Source: Mactromeris polynyma (taxonomy: Eukaryota; Mollusca; Bivalvia; Venerida; Mactridae). Taken from it: DNA of 64,000 bases. Under the pieces are notes generated by a model. The model did no database searches. It was not told the origin of the DNA and saw only the letters and a list, made by a program, of their open reading frames with translations. The position numbers were made by a program, and so were the translations under genes. Numbering within the stretch: the stretch's first letter is position 1; every line of letters starts with the position of its first letter. The stretch lies in contig JASFXZ010000001.1 in the NCBI GenBank assembly GCA_032209605.1, forward strand, positions 3,720,001 through 3,784,000. Reading direction: 5' to 3'. Shown here piece by piece: positions 1 through 12,900 of the stretch.

Positions 1-126
1 ATTGATGAAAATCAGAAGGAGGCCCATCCATTGATTATTCCTGTGAAGTTTGGACAAATCCAATCAGCAGTTAAGAAGATGCCGTTTACAGAAACTTTGA
101 CATGTTTGACGGAGGATGCACTATGA
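1..126 (+). CDS. Possible C-terminal coding fragment, unidentified
   Basis: Frame 1 is open from the first base to a TGA at 124-126 (41 codons), while the other two forward frames have early stops. The peptide has ordinary composition and includes HPLIIPVKFGQIQSAVKK, but I do not recognise it. An AATAAA at 548-553 on the same strand could serve as a polyadenylation signal. It may be the last exon of a gene lying to the left, or chance. The following bases, with a GGACAGAC motif, look non-coding. Confidence 0.25.
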   Translation: MDENQKEAHPLIIPVKFGQIQSAVKKMPFTETLTCLTEDAL

Positions 127-1735
127 CGGACAGACAACAATCCAAATAGCTCACTTCAAATGCCCCATTTCAGGTTGCCCTTATGCATTGACCGATAGTT
201 TGGTCAATTAGTTTCTTTTACTATCATTTAAGTCTATACAAGTTGATCAGACGAAATAAAGAGTGCAGTGTCAACCAATTGATTTATTCAATGCCGACAG
301 TCATTTGCTCAAGCTTTATTTAATATACACATATAAAAAAAATATTATATAATCATGAATAACAAAGCAGTAAGTTACAAATTTGAGTATCAAACAATCC
401 TTATTGTTGTAGTGAACCCAAATTTGTTTGGAAACCAACCCAATTGTAGTTTGCAAACGCTAATGTTTTTTAAAGAATATTTTTTCTCTAAGCCAGAGAT
501 TAATTATGTTCAATTGCTTCTCAACCATCTATATTATTAAAAGTTTCAATAAAAATGTATAACTGAATGTGTTTTAATTTTGCATTCCAATGAATAACTT
601 ACATCAGCAAAGTTGAATTGGATTGAAGCATGGTCCTTGGCGGCAATAATTCTGTTGCTAGCAGAGCTGAAAATAAATCACATACTACTGAGTGACATAA
701 TAGTAACATACGTCCTTGTTAATCTAAATGTTTTGCATAAAAATGTAGTTATTGCTAACAAAATCTGTTAAAGACTCCAAATAGTTATTTAGAGATAAGT
801 CCTTTTTCCCCATTTTCAAGGACTAAAAATGTTGATTTTTTGGCATAGAGAAGAGGGGATCAAGATTATCTCATCGAGATGACCCATCACTGCAGAACGG
901 ATAACTACACACAGAATGTATAAAATTACAGAGCGTGAGAATTACTTTGAGAGGGAATAAAACCTGTCAACTACCGTACCATAGGCCCTGTTGAAAATAG
1001 CTCTGTCATTGTTTGTATGTTTATTATTTTTTGTCCTTCTTATATTCGCAGCAGAAGAATTGAAAGGCAAGTGACTAAAAAGCATTATTATTTTCAAAAT
1101 TCAAGTACTTTTCAAGGAGTTTTTTGCCATTACAAATTCAAGTTGTTTTCATGGAGAAGGCATCAAATTCAATGACTTTTCAAGACTGTGCAAACCCTGA
1201 TATAAATTTTGGGTCCCAAAACTAATTTTTCACACACCAATATTTGCGACACCTTTCGGACAGCTGAACTGATTAACACGGCTGCACTTGATTGACACTT
1301 ATTACATACACAATGTATGGTAATTTATTATCTTATTACTCAATTTACTGAACATTGATAATGCCAATCAATTTGCTACCAAAAGGTATGCTTTGCCAGT
1401 AATATAAACAACCATTTACACTAAATCTACAGTAAACACACCTACCCAACATTTATAAGCATTGCAGGATTTCCAGTAATTCAAGAAAAACAAGTTTCAC
1501 ACTTTTTTGCATTAATGTTATCACTTAAATGTTTATTTGAAGATGAAAGTCCCTACATAATCCAAAAATGTAAAAATGCGAAATAAGTTATGTAGGGTCT
1601 AATTTATACGATTTGCTGCATTGCTACCCAGCCCTGCGTTCAGTTCCGACCTATGGTTGCGAACGATACAAAACTGTTTTGTATCCCTGACTCACCGGTT
1701 CACATTCACTGCACATGGGTAACCACATTGCCAAC
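127..1735. other. Intergenic, no recognised feature
   Basis: This is AT-rich sequence with short ORFs of 61 codons at most and no recognisable domain. The only candidate signal is the AATAAA at 548-553, which would fit a transcript ending from the left. Confidence 0.5.
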
Positions 1736-2170
1736 ATTACCCGCAAACACCTTGCAGGGGTTCCATTTGACCCGGGACTACGGGTTTTGACCCGGGTGTT
1801 TTCAAAAAGACGCCGAAATGACCCGTAGTAATTTCAGTCTGTGCATCAGCGTGACCCGGGGCAATTTTAATATATTGACTTCCGTGCGTCATCAATTTCA
1901 ATCCTATGAAGTCATAACACAGAATGGCATTTCTATCACAGTAAGATGTCGGAACAGCAGACATTCTAATTGTATAAACAGTATATTCAGTATCGATCGA
2001 TAACATAAACAACAGGCTGTCAAAATTTAAGCTCCGCCTTCCGCACCATATATGTAAAGCGACATTTGATGGTTGACCAATGAGCGCTACGCTGTGTTAA
2101 GGATATCATTTATGCGAGTATTTGTAACCATGTATGCACGCGTGTTGATGACATTACAGGTAACGAGTAA

Positions 2171-2562
2171 AGTCTGTCATTAATCGATAAACCAAAGCGA
2201 CCCGTCAAAGGTGTGAACGGTAGTACAAACGTTTTGGTAGTTTTAATTGGAGACAGAAAACTGTTGTCTTTCATCGTAGACACGAGTAGAAAATTTATTT
2301 GTTCTCAAGGGCCCTTCTTACGCATATATAAAATTAAAACTGCGAAAAATACACGGTAACATTTAATTAGTCTGTCATAGATCGATAAAACAAAGCGATC
2401 CGTGAAATGTGTGAACGGACGTTCGAAAGTTTTGTTGTTACAACAGTTATAATTGGAGACGGTCGTCTTTCATCGTAGACACGTGTAGAATTATTTTTGT
2501 TATCAATGGCCTTTCTCACGCATATATAAAACTGAAAAATACCCGGTAAGTAACATTTAATT
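2171..2562. repeat. Diverged tandem duplication, unit about 198 bp
   Basis: Two direct copies begin AGTCTGTCAT at 2171 and 2369. They share blocks such as AATTGGAGAC and TCTTTCATCGTAGACACG. Each copy ends with a TATA-like stretch, TATATAAAA at 2325-2333 and 2523-2531. No coding exon is visible next to it. Confidence 0.75.
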
Positions 2563-3054
2563 ATTACGATCTATGCCCGTACTTCTTGAATTGAAATACA
2601 ACACTTAATGTTCGTTCTTCGGAGGATAAAGTTGAATTAACGATTGTACAATGCAAACTAGCCTGCATAGTGGATGAACGGGAATATCCATGCTTTCGTT
2701 TTCGGGTCTAGTATACGATAAAATCCGTACCGTACGGTCTATGATGTCGCCCGCTCCGTCTTTTACGAGAAATGAATATTATAATAGTCAATTCAGATCA
2801 GTTTTATAAATGCCGTTCGTTGTGTACCCACCGTTATTGTTTATATTGTACCTGCTCTATATTTTTATGGATATGGTTATGCAAAAATCAATATTTTTTT
2901 AATGATGACCTCACATGTATATTTGATTAACAGACTTGGTACATACATGCTGTTGGTTGCATAGCACATATAAATAGCACAGACAATCAGTATATACAAA
3001 ACATGTTGAGCATTCGATCCATAAACATCGTAAAAATGGATGACCCCTGAAGTT

Positions 3055-3245
3055 TTGAAAATGACCCTCCAAATTTCAGGCCCAAGGGTCAGTGACCCTT
3101 GACTTTTGGAGACTAGTGGAACCCCTGACCTTGACTGAACGCAGGGCAGGCATGTGTCCAATAAGGGACTTAAACACACGACCCCCAAAAAACTGGTAGG
3201 GCGCTCCGCGGTATGAGCTAACCAGGCACCCATCTCACCCCATGC
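3055..3245 (-). mobile_element. tRNA-derived SINE, antisense
   Basis: Read on the minus strand there is a tRNA-like head with a box A-like GGTTAGCTCATA and a box B-like GTGTGTTTAAGTCCC. It is followed by a tail containing GGGGTTCCACT and a repeated TGACCC-type motif. Related tail sequence occurs near 58450-58620 and, more weakly, near 1755-1855. The head is too degenerate to be a functional tRNA. Confidence 0.5.
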
Positions 3246-3783
3246 CACTACGATCTTGTTCACCTGGTAACTTTGATCACTACTTATAAATCAATCCTTT
3301 AATAGTATTCCTCTTTATCTCATTTCTTGCACAGTGGTAGAAAGGTGAATTTAATTAAATGGTATAACGTAAACATAGTAGGTAGAATAGATCATCGAAA
3401 ATGGGGTCCGGAACAAAACTAAAGAGGATTTCTGTTATAATTTTAGAACTGAAGGTTTTCAATTCGGAATTCCAAATTCGATATCAATCACCATGGACTT
3501 GCTTACCATTTTCTTGGGATGTACATATCCACGAATTCACCAGTTTCGTTCTGCATGATTGCTTGTTATCTAAAAACAAACAAAACACAAAAATAAAGCA
3601 AAAACATAGGGAATGAGCGTTAAAAATAAGTAAATCAACAGAGACAAAAAATACCATGCCTTACTCTCAAATGGCGGCCGGAAAAGGAAGTTACATGTAA
3701 GTTAAGTCTAATTCCCAACTGTACCGTACCCTTCCGTTCCGGTACGTTACGATACCGAAATCCACAGGATTTGGCAATAATAC

Positions 3784-3809
3784 CTGGGACCAAGATATAT
3801 TGGTCCCAG
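3784..3809. repeat. Perfect short palindrome, 10-bp arms
   Basis: The arms CTGGGACCAA and TTGGTCCCAG are perfectly complementary around a GATATA centre. A near copy lies at 37856-37886. Confidence 0.7.
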
Positions 3810-4244
3810 ATAATACCAATATACATTTTTCATTATCGATATCCACTTCAAACTCCAGCATGCGTCGCCCTTAATTTTTGCAAGCTTGTTTAGCATTATG
3901 TACATGACTATCATACCCTGTCGACGTAGGATACATACATGTATATTAAGCTTGATGATAAAATAAGCAACATTTTGTGGATTTTGCCTGAGAATCAGCG
4001 AGAAAGCGCCGTTGGCAACGCCCATTCAGGCTCTTTGAACAAAGGACAACTTGTAAACCCATCTATAATTTACGCCATCCTAACCAAAAATTCGGTACCC
4101 TCCCCTGCATTTGGTACTTAGATTGTTTGACAGTGTTTTGCTTATATTCCTGATTAATTTCCATTGATCATCGCATCCTTCACGTTTGGTTGATGACTAT
4201 ACATTTTATTTATTTACCAAGAATGAAAATATCTGTTGATATTT

Positions 4245-4550
4245 TTCAACCCAGCCGTATTAACATGGTTTTTCTATTTGCATATAAGTGTTGTGTAAAC
4301 CAATTAAATCTTACATTAACCACCAAGGCAATTTCTCTTCAACCAATCAACATTTGTAAGATTGACGCGGATTGGTCAACATTTCGTTAAAGAGTACGTT
4401 ACCTTATAAAAATCGAAATCCACTGAATTTCGGTGAATTTACCGAAATCCATTTTGGATCTGGAGTGACCAGCAATCGTAACATCTCGGCATATTTCTTT
4501 TGTTGCTAAGGAAATCTTAACATTTATATTGCGCTGACCATCTTTTTCAC
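4245..4550 (+). repeat. Dispersed repeat, 'CCGAAATCCATTTTGGAT' family, copy 1
   Basis: About 300 bp shared with 21055-21341 (same orientation) and 5465-5733 (inverted). Conserved blocks include ACCACCAAGGCAATTTCTCT and TGACGCGGATTG. There is no ORF, so it is probably a non-autonomous element. Confidence 0.7.
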
Positions 4551-4625
4551 GTTTCTGTTGTAACGCAGTCTGAGGCTTTTCTGTCCGATGCTTTTTTACT
4601 GTATTGTCACAGCAAAATGTATACA

Positions 4626-4790
4626 TACAGTAAAACCTTGATAAAAAGACCACAATTGGGACCCTAAAAAACTGGTCTTGATATTGTGGTGGTCTTGGTA
4701 TTGAGGTTGAATAAAGAGCAAAACAGTGAAAATGGACTCGAAAATTGTGTTCTTTTTATTGAGATGGTCTATAAGTGAGGTTTAATTGTA
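4626..4790. mobile_element. pogo/Tigger-like MITE, group 1
   Basis: Terminal inverted repeats begin TACAGTAAAACCT and end AGGTTTAATTGTA. The inner part has self-complementary 'AAGACCAC/GTGGTCTT' blocks. Six related copies occur in the window. CAGT...ACTG ends flanked by TA match pogo/Tigger DNA transposons. Confidence 0.75.
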
Positions 4791-5464
4791 GTGTCTTTGA
4801 TTAACGTTTCTTCAACCATTTTAAAATGTCTTGATTTATTCTTAGAAATTTCATATTATAAAACTATAGAACGTCGTCATTCAACATCAAAACATTTAAG
4901 ACAAAAGTTAAACCACCATTACCCTATTCATTGGCTCTGTATGTTTGTACACCCTAGGAAATGTGATGTATCAGAATAATGACACATGTCGCCATATATA
5001 ATTATGGATGAATGCGTTCACGATTGGATGTCCGTCGAAATGACAATATTTGGACACAATATCGACAAGAAACGATGATTGAGAATCCGATCTTTATCTA
5101 ACTTGATGCTCACTTGGGTTTGTGTACATATATGTGCTCATATATCACACTGGACGGTTGCATAAGCACTTACGACGTGACTGCCAATACAAATATTCTC
5201 CAGACAAACATAATCCATGAAGCCGATGTTGTTTCATTCAGATGGACCGGATAATGAGATTTTACCGACGGTAAATGACAGTTGGCCGACTATGCCGTCG
5301 GATAAGATAACATTAGAAAATCAGATTTTGTGTTATTGACTTTATTATGAAACAAACATTTAGATATCACGTCCGTAGTACTGTAATCAAGACTTACATT
5401 CACTACATTTTATGATGAATCGAGGTTCATGATTGTAATACATAACAAGCAATATCTTAAAAAT

Positions 5465-5733
5465 GATGGTCGGCGCAATTTGAAGGCGCAAATTGTCTAG
5501 ATGTTACGATTGCTGGTTAATCCAGATCCAAAATGGATCTGATCCAAAATTCACCGAAATTCAGTGGATTTTGGTAAGGTAACGTACACTTTACCGAAAG
5601 GTTAACCAATCCGCGTCAAGGTTACAAACGTTGTTTTGTTGAAGAGAAATTGCCTTGGTGGTTAACGTAATATTTGATTGGTTTACACAACACTGATATG
5701 CAAATAGCAAAACCATGCTAGTGTGGCTGCGCG
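5465..5733 (-). repeat. Dispersed repeat, 'CCGAAATCC' family, inverted copy
   Basis: This is the reverse complement of the element at 4245-4550, running from GATGGTCGGCGCAATTTGAA to the block near GCAAAACCATGCTAG. It forms an inverted pair with that copy about 0.9 kb away. Confidence 0.7.
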
Positions 5734-5800
5734 TGTATTTAGTTATCTATGTTTAGTAGAATAAACCAATTACATGTATATATTTTCTACTCATCAAATA

Positions 5801-5978
5801 CCGTAAAACCTCACTTAAAGACCACCTCAAAAATAATAAGATCACCTGAATATTTATTTTCAAGGCCATTTTAACTGATTTATTCATCTTTATTCATCCT
5901 CAATATTAAGACCACCTCAGTAAGAATACCATTGTTCAAGGGTCCCTAGAGTGGTCTTATTATTGAGGTTTTACTGTA
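5801..5978. mobile_element. pogo/Tigger-like MITE, group 1
   Basis: It starts CCGTAAAACCTCACTTAAAG and ends TTGAGGTTTTACTGTA. It is inverted relative to the copy at 4626-4790. Confidence 0.75.
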
Positions 5979-6679
5979 CATAAATTGCTGGCCTTGTTGT
6001 TCACTTAGACCAATTTGTCTGAGTTAGGTGTTAATTTTTTATTTATCATTATTATTGCAAAGGTTAACACAGATTAACAAATTCCACTCGGAACCCCTCG
6101 GTCGATACTGTGTATTGTGGATTCAAAATCAGTACAGAATTCCGTTACCGTTCAGTGTATTCGTACATGTTGATCGAGATCAATCTATCAATTTTATTGG
6201 CACCGCATGATCGTCACGAATGAATGGGACCATTTATACCGGAAAAGACAAGTGTCATCTTCCATCCGTTCAAATATACAAGGCGATGTACTGGTAATGA
6301 ACTGATCAACAGACTATTATACAATTTCATATAGAATCATTTCTACATGACCCGTCAATATATCAAAACCACAAGCAACATTGGATTATCTCTAATCAAT
6401 AATCATGATATAAAAGCAATCCATCTACATCGCTGTTAAAACTGTCTTTTGTTTCGCCTAACCCTGATGTATTAAATGTTGAGTTGGTATATAATTCAGA
6501 TAAATGTCTTTCGGATGCGAGATATGTGTACAAAGTGATATCATCTGTCCGGAATTTTAATCATATCTAAATAGGGAAACGCGGAACCAAATGTCTTTCT
6601 ATACAGTTTTTGTGGGTTTAATATAATATAGAATAATGTTCTTTGCTGACCCTCCGAATGTAGATTACATTCAAAAAGT

Positions 6680-7455
6680 TGGTTTGTGCGATATCTCACT
6701 CCATCATTTTACTTATTTGTGCGATACCGCATAACAACGTTTAACTTGTTTGTGCGATACCGCTTTACAACGTTTTACTTGTTTGTGCGATATCTTATTA
6801 CATCGTTTACTTGTTTGGCGATACCGCAATACAAGTTTTACTTGTTTGTGTGATACCTCATTTCATAATCTTACTTGTTTGTGAATACATCATTTCGTCA
6901 TCTTACGTGTTTGCGCGATACATCATTTCATCGTCTTGCTTGTTTGTGCGATACCTCATTTCATCGTTTAACTTGTTTGTCAGATACATCATTTCATGGT
7001 TTTACTTGTTTGTGCGATACCTTATTTCATCGTCTTGCTTGTTTGTGCGATACATCATTTCATGGTTTAACTTGTTTGTGAGATACATCATTTCATGGTT
7101 TTACTTGTTTGTGCGATACCTCATTTCATCGTTTTACTTGTTTGTGCGATACATCATTTCATGGTTTTACTTGTTTGTGCGATACCTCATTTCATCGTTT
7201 TACTTGTTTGTGCGATACATCATTTCATGGTTTTACTTGTTTGTGCGATACAACATTTCGTCATCTTACGTGTTTGTGCGATACCTCATTTCATCGTCTT
7301 GCTTGTTTGTGCGATACCTCATTTCATCGTTTTACTTGTTTGTGAGATACATCATTTCATCGTTTTACTTTGTTGTGCGATAACTCATTACATCGTTTAA
7401 CTTGTTTGTGCAATATCTCATTCCATCGTCTAACTTGTTTGAGCGATACCTCTTT
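6680..7455. repeat. 33-bp minisatellite, about 23 units
   Basis: The unit contains ACTTGTTTGTGCGATACCTC and TTTCATCGTT and repeats every 33 bp with scattered substitutions. The left units are most diverged and the centre, about 6950-7350, most uniform. Because 33 is divisible by 3, all three frames can stay open here. The resulting reading frames are artefacts of the array, not a gene. Confidence 0.95.
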
Positions 7456-8360
7456 CAATTGTCTTTCATCCATCAGAGATCCAACATACTGTCAAATGGT
7501 CTCCGGTGAGCGACAAATGATTCAAGTCGGATTATATCGAACTTGAAAAAAGTTGGCCGCTGTGGATTGAAATGTACATGTAGTATGTTTATGGCAAGTT
7601 ATAAGTCAAATGTCGGTATCTGGACGTTTGATCTGGCGTTGACATCCACCACCCATACGTATTGACACAATAGTCAAACTTTTTTTCATATTTAATGGAA
7701 AGTATCAAACTTACGTGTGCGGTTGTCTTACTGAAATTAATAACAAATGACAACGAATCATGTACTTTATACAGTTACACGAGTAAGCGGAATCATAAAA
7801 ACTCCTTTACAGTAATATTCGGAATATTTTAGTCAGTACAATAAAACCCCGCTAAAATGAACGTTCCACCGGTGGTTCTTTTCAAAAAGCAGTCTTACTA
7901 ATGGCGTGACATTATTAAAGGGGGAGAACTCCGGTGTGAATGTAAGTATGTTAATTACGTAATGTTTGTTTCAGTACTGTTGTGTCCTTCATGTGTATTA
8001 ATGTTGTTGCGAAACATGGTATGACAGTTATACGTAGTTTGTTGTTGTTGTATTTATGTATTTGAACTAAAATCCACCATAAAAAGCTTTGAAAGGACCA
8101 TACAAAATGCTTATTGAATCAACGTCATTTGTATTTCACAATTTTATCATATCGCGCATAAAATCAGTAAAAATAAACACTTTACACAACTGGGTCAAAC
8201 TTTTTATGTGAAATTCATTCTAAGAGAACAGTTTTTCAGTGATAAGTAATATTAAGAATATGACAGATCAATCACTTATATAAATGTTCTCTGGCGAATC
8301 TTCATTATAAAATGTGTACCATATATCTATACATTTTATTATAAGTGCGAAAAAGGCATT

Positions 8361-8550
8361 TACCTCGTTTATTCGAAAAGCTTCTATCCGAATACTTGGT
8401 ATCATCCGAAATAAATATCAGGTCCCAATGTATCTTATTAGGCACGTCAAATTGAAATGGACTATTCGAAAGGCTCCATATATGAATAATTACAATCGAA
8501 ATCAAATTTCCGGACCCTATGAATTCGAATGAACGAGGTCCGACTGTGGT
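8361..8550. mobile_element. pogo/Tigger-like MITE, group 2
   Basis: It runs from TACCTCGTTTATTCGAAAAG to CGAACGAGGTCCGACTGT-like ends. The inner block CATCCGAAATAAATATCAGG is shared with copies at 23681, 27987, 37234 and 56298. The left terminus has lost its CAGT bases. Confidence 0.7.
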
Positions 8551-9664
8551 GTCAAAATATTATAACTAATTAAGACACTTCATCGTCATATAAATCACAT
8601 TTTGGTTGGTGGAAATTATTTTGAAAACGTGACCTTTTTGATGAGTTGGGGTTCTAGTTTCTGTTTTATGTTATAATCAAGTATGATACTTCATAGTCAT
8701 ATGAATCACATTTCGTTTGGTGGAAAATATTTTGAATTTTTTTTAATGAGTTGGAATTCTAGTTTCTATTTTAGTCCTTCTTCATATAATTATGTCAAAT
8801 TATGCGTTTTGAAGCCTCAGTGAATATACACAGATTACTCCACGATCACTTCCTGGCGACGAAGGACCAGAGCCGGCAATCTTACACGCATAAAATGAAC
8901 TGGCTTCTTAGCGCATGATTCGTGACGTCATGATCGCCCGACGACCCCTTGGGAACCCTTAGAGTCACACTTAATTAAATTGGATACTTTAACTGGAGTA
9001 AGATCGTTGACTACCGATTATTGGCAACCGTATTAGTTTCAAGAAGAGAGAAACAAACTGATATTGGATGCAAGGAATCTTATGCGAACAGCACCGAGGA
9101 TGTAAAACTCCGTGATCAATATATGGGCTTTATATGTCGCCTCTATTTATTGGATGAAGCTGAAGCTATATGACGTATTGAAGCTATCTGATTTTTAAAA
9201 ATTCATTACTTGTGAAACATCGCTAGTCATAGTGCCTGTAGCGTCATGATGGAAATAAACAAACGTTATTACCAACGATTTCGAGTGAGAAACACGATTA
9301 TTTATTCATCAAAACACACCTGATCGTTCGTCATGTACTAATCAACTACTGTAGTGCCTCATTAACCAATCTACTAGACACGGACTAATAAACGGATAAT
9401 AAAGTTGAATGTCGTTGCCGTCTGCGTTGTTTGGAATCCTGGGAATTTGTGTTTGTGCTAAGGATGGCGGAGTGTCGAGGTCATGGAATAGAATTTCCCA
9501 GTTGACGGCTAATAAAATTTGCAAACTGAGTTAGAATGTGGAGTTGATTGTATTCTTGAGTTAGATAAATTCATCGATACGGAATTATCGACAGCCTGGG
9601 TATGCACTAGCAACCGGACCGAACCAGCACTCATTCATACCAAGTGTTATTAAATAATTCCAAC
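8551..9664. promoter_or_regulatory. Upstream flank of the Kv gene
   Basis: This stretch should hold the 5' untranslated region and promoter of the potassium channel if the first coding exon is also the first exon. An in-frame TAG at 9608-9610 precedes the start codon at 9665. I see no convincing TATA box or initiator at a defined distance. Confidence 0.3.
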
Positions 9665-9992
9665 ATGCTGAATGGTAGATTAAGGCCAGAAATTTCTATC
9701 GAAAGTGAAAAGATTCAACTGGATAGTGATAAAAGTCAACCCGAACTAATTACTCTAGAGGATGTCAATCAAAAAGTGTTCGAGGCACAGCTCTCTGAAG
9801 AGGAGGAGAGAATTGTACTCAATGTGGGTGGGGTAAGGCACGAGACCCACGTAAGTACACTGAGCAACATACAGGATACACGTCTGTCGAATTTAGCAGA
9901 ACGTCATGTATTTTCGGAGCATCCAAAGGACGTGTATTTCTTCGACAGACACCCGGCTGTGTTTAATTCAATCATTGACTTCTATCGTACAG
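9665..9992 (+). CDS. Shaw-like: Kv channel coding exon 1 (N-terminus and first part of T1)
   Basis: It encodes 109 residues plus one base. The T1 core starts at ERIVLNVGGVRHETH and runs through YFFDRHPAVFNSIIDFYRT. The donor is ACAG|GTAGGT (phase 1). The open frame reaches back to 9644, but the codon there is GTG; the first ATG downstream of the in-frame TAG at 9608 is 9665. There is no obvious N-type inactivation ball. Confidence 0.9.
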
Positions 9993-12900
9993 GTAGGTTA
10001 GAGTAACTCACTTCAGATAATATGTTTATGATTTTATCCTTTTAATTACATAACTTACATTTTTCACCACCAGACATATCAGGTTACAATATACCATCCT
10101 CGCCTCAATTCCGTGTTCTAACATTGGCAAACAAGTCTTCAAGAAAATCGTACATAAAAATATTTTTAATGCTATACAAATTGGAACAAGATATTTTCGA
10201 GAAAATTACAGTGATGTGTATGTATACTTCCTTTTCTGACGGAAGAACTGTTGTAGAATTCAGACAACGCCCTTTGGAAAATAAACAATGAACAAAGCCT
10301 TATATATCTTACAGCTCAACAATGAGAAGTCATCGGTTCTGCTCTAGAGTGTTACTTTCAATGAAATGTTCTCTCAAACAGTCTTTTGAACCTTGATAAT
10401 GTACTGAACTGGGCCCAGGATTATAACGGATACTTATTAGTCTGGTCGTGGAAATTTGAATAAGCAAAGTGCATGAAAAAAGTCAAATTAGCGCTGAATG
10501 TTCTTTTTTGTCCATTTTCTTTGAGACTTCAAGTAGTGTAATTATGGGACATCAGTGTAATTATTGGGTTTGAGTGCCACACGTCACATTCGGACTTAAT
10601 AATTACTCCCATATCTCATATTGCACTCAAATCTCTGAGCGAAAGGACCATAACTAATGTTCAGCACTCATTTAAGATTCTCTCACATTTTTCACACTCG
10701 GTATAAGTCACTATCAAACTCAAAATAGTTAATTTCCTGATTTGAATGCTCAGTGCTATAAGTAAGTACCCGTTATAATCCCGGGCCCAGGTCTAACAGG
10801 AAAAGGAATATGTTGACTTTCTTATAATCTTAGAATTCCTCACATAAGAATGGTTTCATCATTCAAACCTTTTCTATTGTATGAAGACATTTATTTACAG
10901 ATATTTATCTGATTGTAAACATTTCAAGAATCTAGGTTCTTATGTCGCTCCTTATTTGTTAGGGAATTTTTGCAGAATCAAGAAGGATTTATTGTGTACT
11001 TGACATTAATGGATGCAAAGAGTGTAACGGAGTAGTGCATGATGGGACACTTTAAGAGACGGAAATTTGAATTATGATAGGTTATTTTTTCCGATAAAAC
11101 TGTAATTGAAATTGAGAACGACTGAACAACGCACACTAGGACAGGATTAGCACACACATAAGGTGACTGGAAATGTAATTTATCATGACATAAACGTGAG
11201 ACAATGGGACGGCGCTAGTAATTATATATGTAATTACATGCACTTAGACAGAAATTTATTTTGATTTAGTATGGTTTTATTTTTTATGATATTACACACA
11301 CATGGACTTGCATTGTATTTTAGTAAGCAATTTAGTATGATACACTTTGATTGGACTTTTGTTATTTAGTATGACATTACACACACTTGGACTGGCATTG
11401 TTATTTACGATACACATGGTAGGATTGGACATATTAGTTAGTATGACATTACACACACTTGGACTGGACTTGTTATTTGGTATGGAAGTACATACGCTAG
11501 GAAAAGATATGTTATATACATGTAATATAACTGTGTTCGACTTTACACATACTCCGATGGACATTATATAACTGGGTACGACTTTACACATTCTTGGGTG
11601 GACATTACATAACTAGGTACGACTTTACACATACTCGGATGGACATTATATAACTAAGTACGACTTAACACATACTCGGGATGACATTATATAACTGTGT
11701 ACGACTTAACACATACTCGGACGGACATTATATAACTGTGTACGACTTTACACATACTCGAGCGGAGATTATATAACTGTGTACGACTTTACACATACTC
11801 GGACGGACATTATATAACTAGGTTCGACTTTACACATACTCGAGCGGACATTATATAACTGGGTACGACTTTACACATTCTCGGGTAAACATTATATAAC
11901 TAGGTACGACTATACACATTCTCGGGTGGACATTATATAACTGGGTACGAATTTACACATACGCGGATGGACATTATATAACTGGGTACGACTTTACACA
12001 TACTCGGGTGGACATTATATAACTGGGTACGACTTTACACATACTCGGGCGGACATTATATAACTAGGTACGACTTTACACATACTCGGGAGGACATTAT
12101 ATAACTAGGTACGACTTAACACATTCTCGGATGGACATTATATAACTGGGTACGACTTTACACATACTCGGGAGGACATTATATAACTGGGTACGACTTT
12201 ACACATACTCGAGCGGACATTATATAACTGGGTACGACTTTACACATACTCGGGAGGACATTATATAACTGGGTACGACTTTACACATACTCGGGAGGAC
12301 ATTATATAACTAGGTACGACTTAACACATTCTCGAGTGGACATTATATAACTGGGTACGACTTTACACATACTCGGGAGGACATTATATAACTAGGTACG
12401 ACTTTACACATGTCATGCTCGGACGGACATTATAACTAGATACGATTTTACACATACCATGGAAAACCTGTACAATGGACCGGATATGTCATGTATTCTG
12501 ACCTTACGCTCACTGGGGGCTTTGATAACATATGCCATGTTTCGTTTAAGGCTGGACTATATGATATCAAGTTTAAGTGGATACTGTTTACATTGTATTG
12601 ATTTTCGAGGTACTAAACATTCTTTCATCCAAGTCGCTATACAGACAGTGAGTGTGTTTATTCCGATTTCAAATAAACGACTCTTTTATACAGTGTCATT
12701 CGCTAATTGGATCTGGCTGGAAATATAACGTGTATGCTTAATGTTCAAAATGCATTGACCTGTCTTAAAACACGAACTAAGTATACAAATAACTGTAACG
12801 CTGATCGTTTTAGAGCCGTTTGTAATTACAATTTCACTTACTATATTTGACAACCTGTTGCAGTTTCAACGGGTTCCGTGACTCTGTCTGATATGCATTC

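Noticed and set aside
6811..7383. 190-codon ORF with an 11-residue repeat (and overlapping ORFs in two other frames)
   Set aside because: It is entirely made of the 33-bp minisatellite; several frames are open simultaneously and there is no start or splice context.
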